NCBI GenBank assembly: GCA_017861415.1
Contig: JAGFXS010000072.1
Span: forward strand, 1 to 7,059
DNA length: 7,059 nt
Reading direction: 5' to 3'
Source of the DNA: Bacillota bacterium
GTDB lineage: Bacteria > Bacillota > Clostridia > Oscillospirales > Oscillospiraceae
The number at the start of each line of letters is the position of its first letter. The stretch's first letter is position 1. The notes under the pieces were generated by a model. It made no database searches. It was not told the DNA's origin and saw only the letters and a list, made by a program, of their open reading frames with translations. A program made the translations under genes and the position numbers. Positions 6,167 to 7,059 of the stretch are shown here, piece by piece.

Positions 6167-6914
6167 GCCCCTCGGTGGCCGCAGCAACAGCCACGGGGGC
6201 CGTCTCCTCCGAGGTGCCCTTGATCTCCCGAATGAGAATGAAGGGGGTCATCTGTGTCTCTTGTCCGGCGGGGTTATCCCGAATCATCCCCTCCAGTATT
6301 CCAATGGGTTCTTTGATGATGGATGCTTTGCCCAGCACCTCCTGGGAGAGGGCGTTGGCATCCACAATCATGGTCACCACACCGGTCTTTTCATAAATTT
6401 CATCGCAGACCTTATCGGGATTTTCCGGAATACGGATGCCCATGTGCTCATATTCGGGGATATCATGGCCGTAAAATCCATCCAGCCCTGCAATTTCCGG
6501 GCCTGTAATTTTATAAAAGGTCCCCTTAATCCCCCGAAGCTTGTCAATGGCGGCCCGAAAGGCAGCCCACAGCACCTTCGGCAGGCCGCAGTGGTTGATG
6601 GCAAATTGCATCTTTACCGGCAGTCCAGCTCCCGGCCCCGCTGCCGTCTGGTGAACAAAGCGGGACAGGAGGTTTGCCCAGAAGCTCGGCTTTACATCCT
6701 TTTCATAGACGACCCGCCCCTGACACAGGGCAATGATCTTCTCGCTGCTGCTCAAAATATCTCCCGGCTGGTAAACGGGCTTTACATACTCCCGCACCAG
6801 CTCAATATAATCGTCCCCCACGTTTACAAACCGGGTCTTCACCGCGTGGCGGGCAAAGCGGCGGCCACCAGCCTCAATATAAACAGCCTTCCCGTCGTTT
6901 GCGAAATACTCCAT
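6150..6914 (-). CDS. CofE-like protein (coenzyme F420-0:L-glutamate ligase family)
   Basis: This 254-residue protein resembles the F420-0:gamma-glutamyl ligase (CofE) family, whose characterised members attach glutamate to F420-0 with GTP in the cytoplasm of F420 producers. The family features I recognise are an N-terminal HAVKTRFVNVGDDYIELVREY stretch (about 23-43), the segment PGDILSSSEKIIALCQGRVV (about 50-69), DGFYGHD (145-151) and VDANALSQEVLGKAS (184-198). Length agrees with the family (about 250). The last 20 residues or so are a low-complexity alanine/glutamate tail. No signal peptide or membrane span is seen. The start was placed at the ATG at 6914 because AAGGAG (6923-6928) is 8 nt upstream; the in-frame GTG at 6923 overlaps that site. 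The gene has its own promoter and lies 66 nt upstream of the foldase ATG, with no F420 gene in the window. Family membership is fairly sure; the reaction in this organism is unknown. Confidence 0.8.
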   Translation of the reverse strand: MEYFANDGKAVYIEAGGRRFARHAVKTRFVNVGDDYIELVREYVKPVYQPGDILSSSEKIIALCQGRVVYEKDVKPSFWANLLSRFVHQTAAGPGAGLPVKMQFAINHCGLPKVLWAAFRAAIDKLRGIKGTFYKITGPEIAGLDGFYGHDIPEYEHMGIRIPENPDKVCDEIYEKTGVVTMIVDANALSQEVLGKASIIKEPIGILEGMIRDNPAGQETQMTPFILIREIKGTSEETAPVAVAAATEGLETEA

Positions 6915-6922
6915 GAGATTCA

Positions 6923-6928
6923 CTCCTT
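6923..6928 (-). promoter_or_regulatory. Ribosome binding site that decides the CofE-like start
   Basis: AAGGAG lies 8 nt before the ATG at 6914. The last G of the site is also the first base of an in-frame GTG at 6923, which therefore cannot be initiated from this site. The protein should begin at residue MEYFAND rather than three residues earlier. Confidence 0.85.
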
Positions 6929-6949
6929 GTCATCCTAAATGCAACCTTC

Positions 6950-6978
6950 AATATAACAGAAAATTCCGATTCTGTACA
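6950..6978 (-). promoter_or_regulatory. Predicted sigma-A promoter of the CofE-like gene (extended -10)
   Basis: On the minus strand TGTACA (6973-6978, four of six matches) and TATATT (6950-6955, five of six) are 17 bp apart, and TGT before the -10 gives an extended -10. Transcription should start near 6943, about 29 nt before the ATG. It lies immediately downstream of the terminator at 6982-7018, as expected for the start of a new transcript. Confidence 0.72.
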
Positions 6979-6981
6979 GCT

Positions 6982-7018
6982 AAAAAGCAGTATGCCCGCA
7001 TTTCCCGGGCATACTGCT
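6982..7018 (-). terminator. Intrinsic terminator of an upstream minus-strand gene beyond the right edge
   Basis: A perfect 13-bp stem (6986-6998 with 7006-7018) with a seven-base loop is followed on the minus strand by TTTTT (6982-6986, the last base shared with the stem). The plus-strand side runs into ATAAAAACC and lacks a T tract, so the direction is minus. A minus-strand TAA at 7035-7037 lies 16 nt upstream of the hairpin and could be the stop of that gene, but only seven codons of it would be in the window. Confidence 0.85.
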
Positions 7019-7059
7019 ATAAAAACCAAAAGGGTTAAGAATCTTTTGCCCCTGGAATC

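Noticed and set aside
6915..6923. GTG start for the CofE-like protein
   Set aside because: The GTG overlaps the AAGGAG ribosome site, which is ideally spaced for the ATG at 6914.
7035..7059. Possible last codons of an upstream minus-strand gene, ending IPGAKDS then TAA
   Set aside because: The distance to the terminator is right, but seven codons are too few to call a gene.
1..7059. A new defence, mobile or biosynthetic system
   Set aside because: The genes are individually recognisable housekeeping or envelope genes, separated by their own promoters and terminators, with no repeats, integrase or toxin-like genes linking them.

Overview
The window looks like chromosomal DNA from a moderately GC-rich, Gram-positive-type anaerobe of the class Clostridia, most likely near Oscillospiraceae (Flavonifractor/Oscillibacter-like). 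This placement is inference. It rests on AAGGAG ribosome sites, TTGACA/TATAAT-type promoters, a PrsA-like lipoprotein, an S-layer-homology (SLH) protein of a style common in that group, a PacL/YloB-type calcium ATPase, and a CofE-like gene in a lineage not usually thought to make coenzyme F420. No RNA gene, insertion sequence, prophage, CRISPR array or long repeat was seen.

Layout, left to right. (1) The N-terminal half of miaB (tRNA methylthiotransferase) on the minus strand, running off the left edge. (2) A 187-bp divergent intergenic region with one good promoter in each direction. (3) A secreted SLH-domain protein on the plus strand. (4) A strong hairpin in the short gap between convergent genes, probably ending transcription from both sides. 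(5) A full-length 890-aa P2-type cation ATPase on the minus strand. (6) A 203-bp gap holding the terminator of the next gene and an ATPase leader with small inverted repeats. (7) A PrsA/PpiC-type foldase lipoprotein on the minus strand. (8) A CofE-like (F420-0:gamma-glutamyl ligase family) protein on the minus strand. (9) A minus-strand terminator at the right edge that closes an upstream gene outside the window.

Most genes appear to be transcribed separately. Each has its own promoter or is fenced off by a terminator; the ATPase is the only one for which I found no convincing promoter. The foldase and the SLH protein both act at the cell envelope: foldases of this type help exported proteins fold, and the SLH protein is exported. 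Any specific partnership between them is only inference. The ATPase would export Ca2+ (or Mn2+) from the cytoplasm. miaB is tRNA-modification housekeeping.

I see no convincing previously undescribed multi-gene system. The points most worth a second look are an in-frame A-AAA-AAG slippery heptamer in an A7G7 tract at the end of the ATPase gene, the CofE-like gene without visible F420 context, the unrecognised C-terminal half of the SLH protein, and the small inverted repeats in the ATPase leader.
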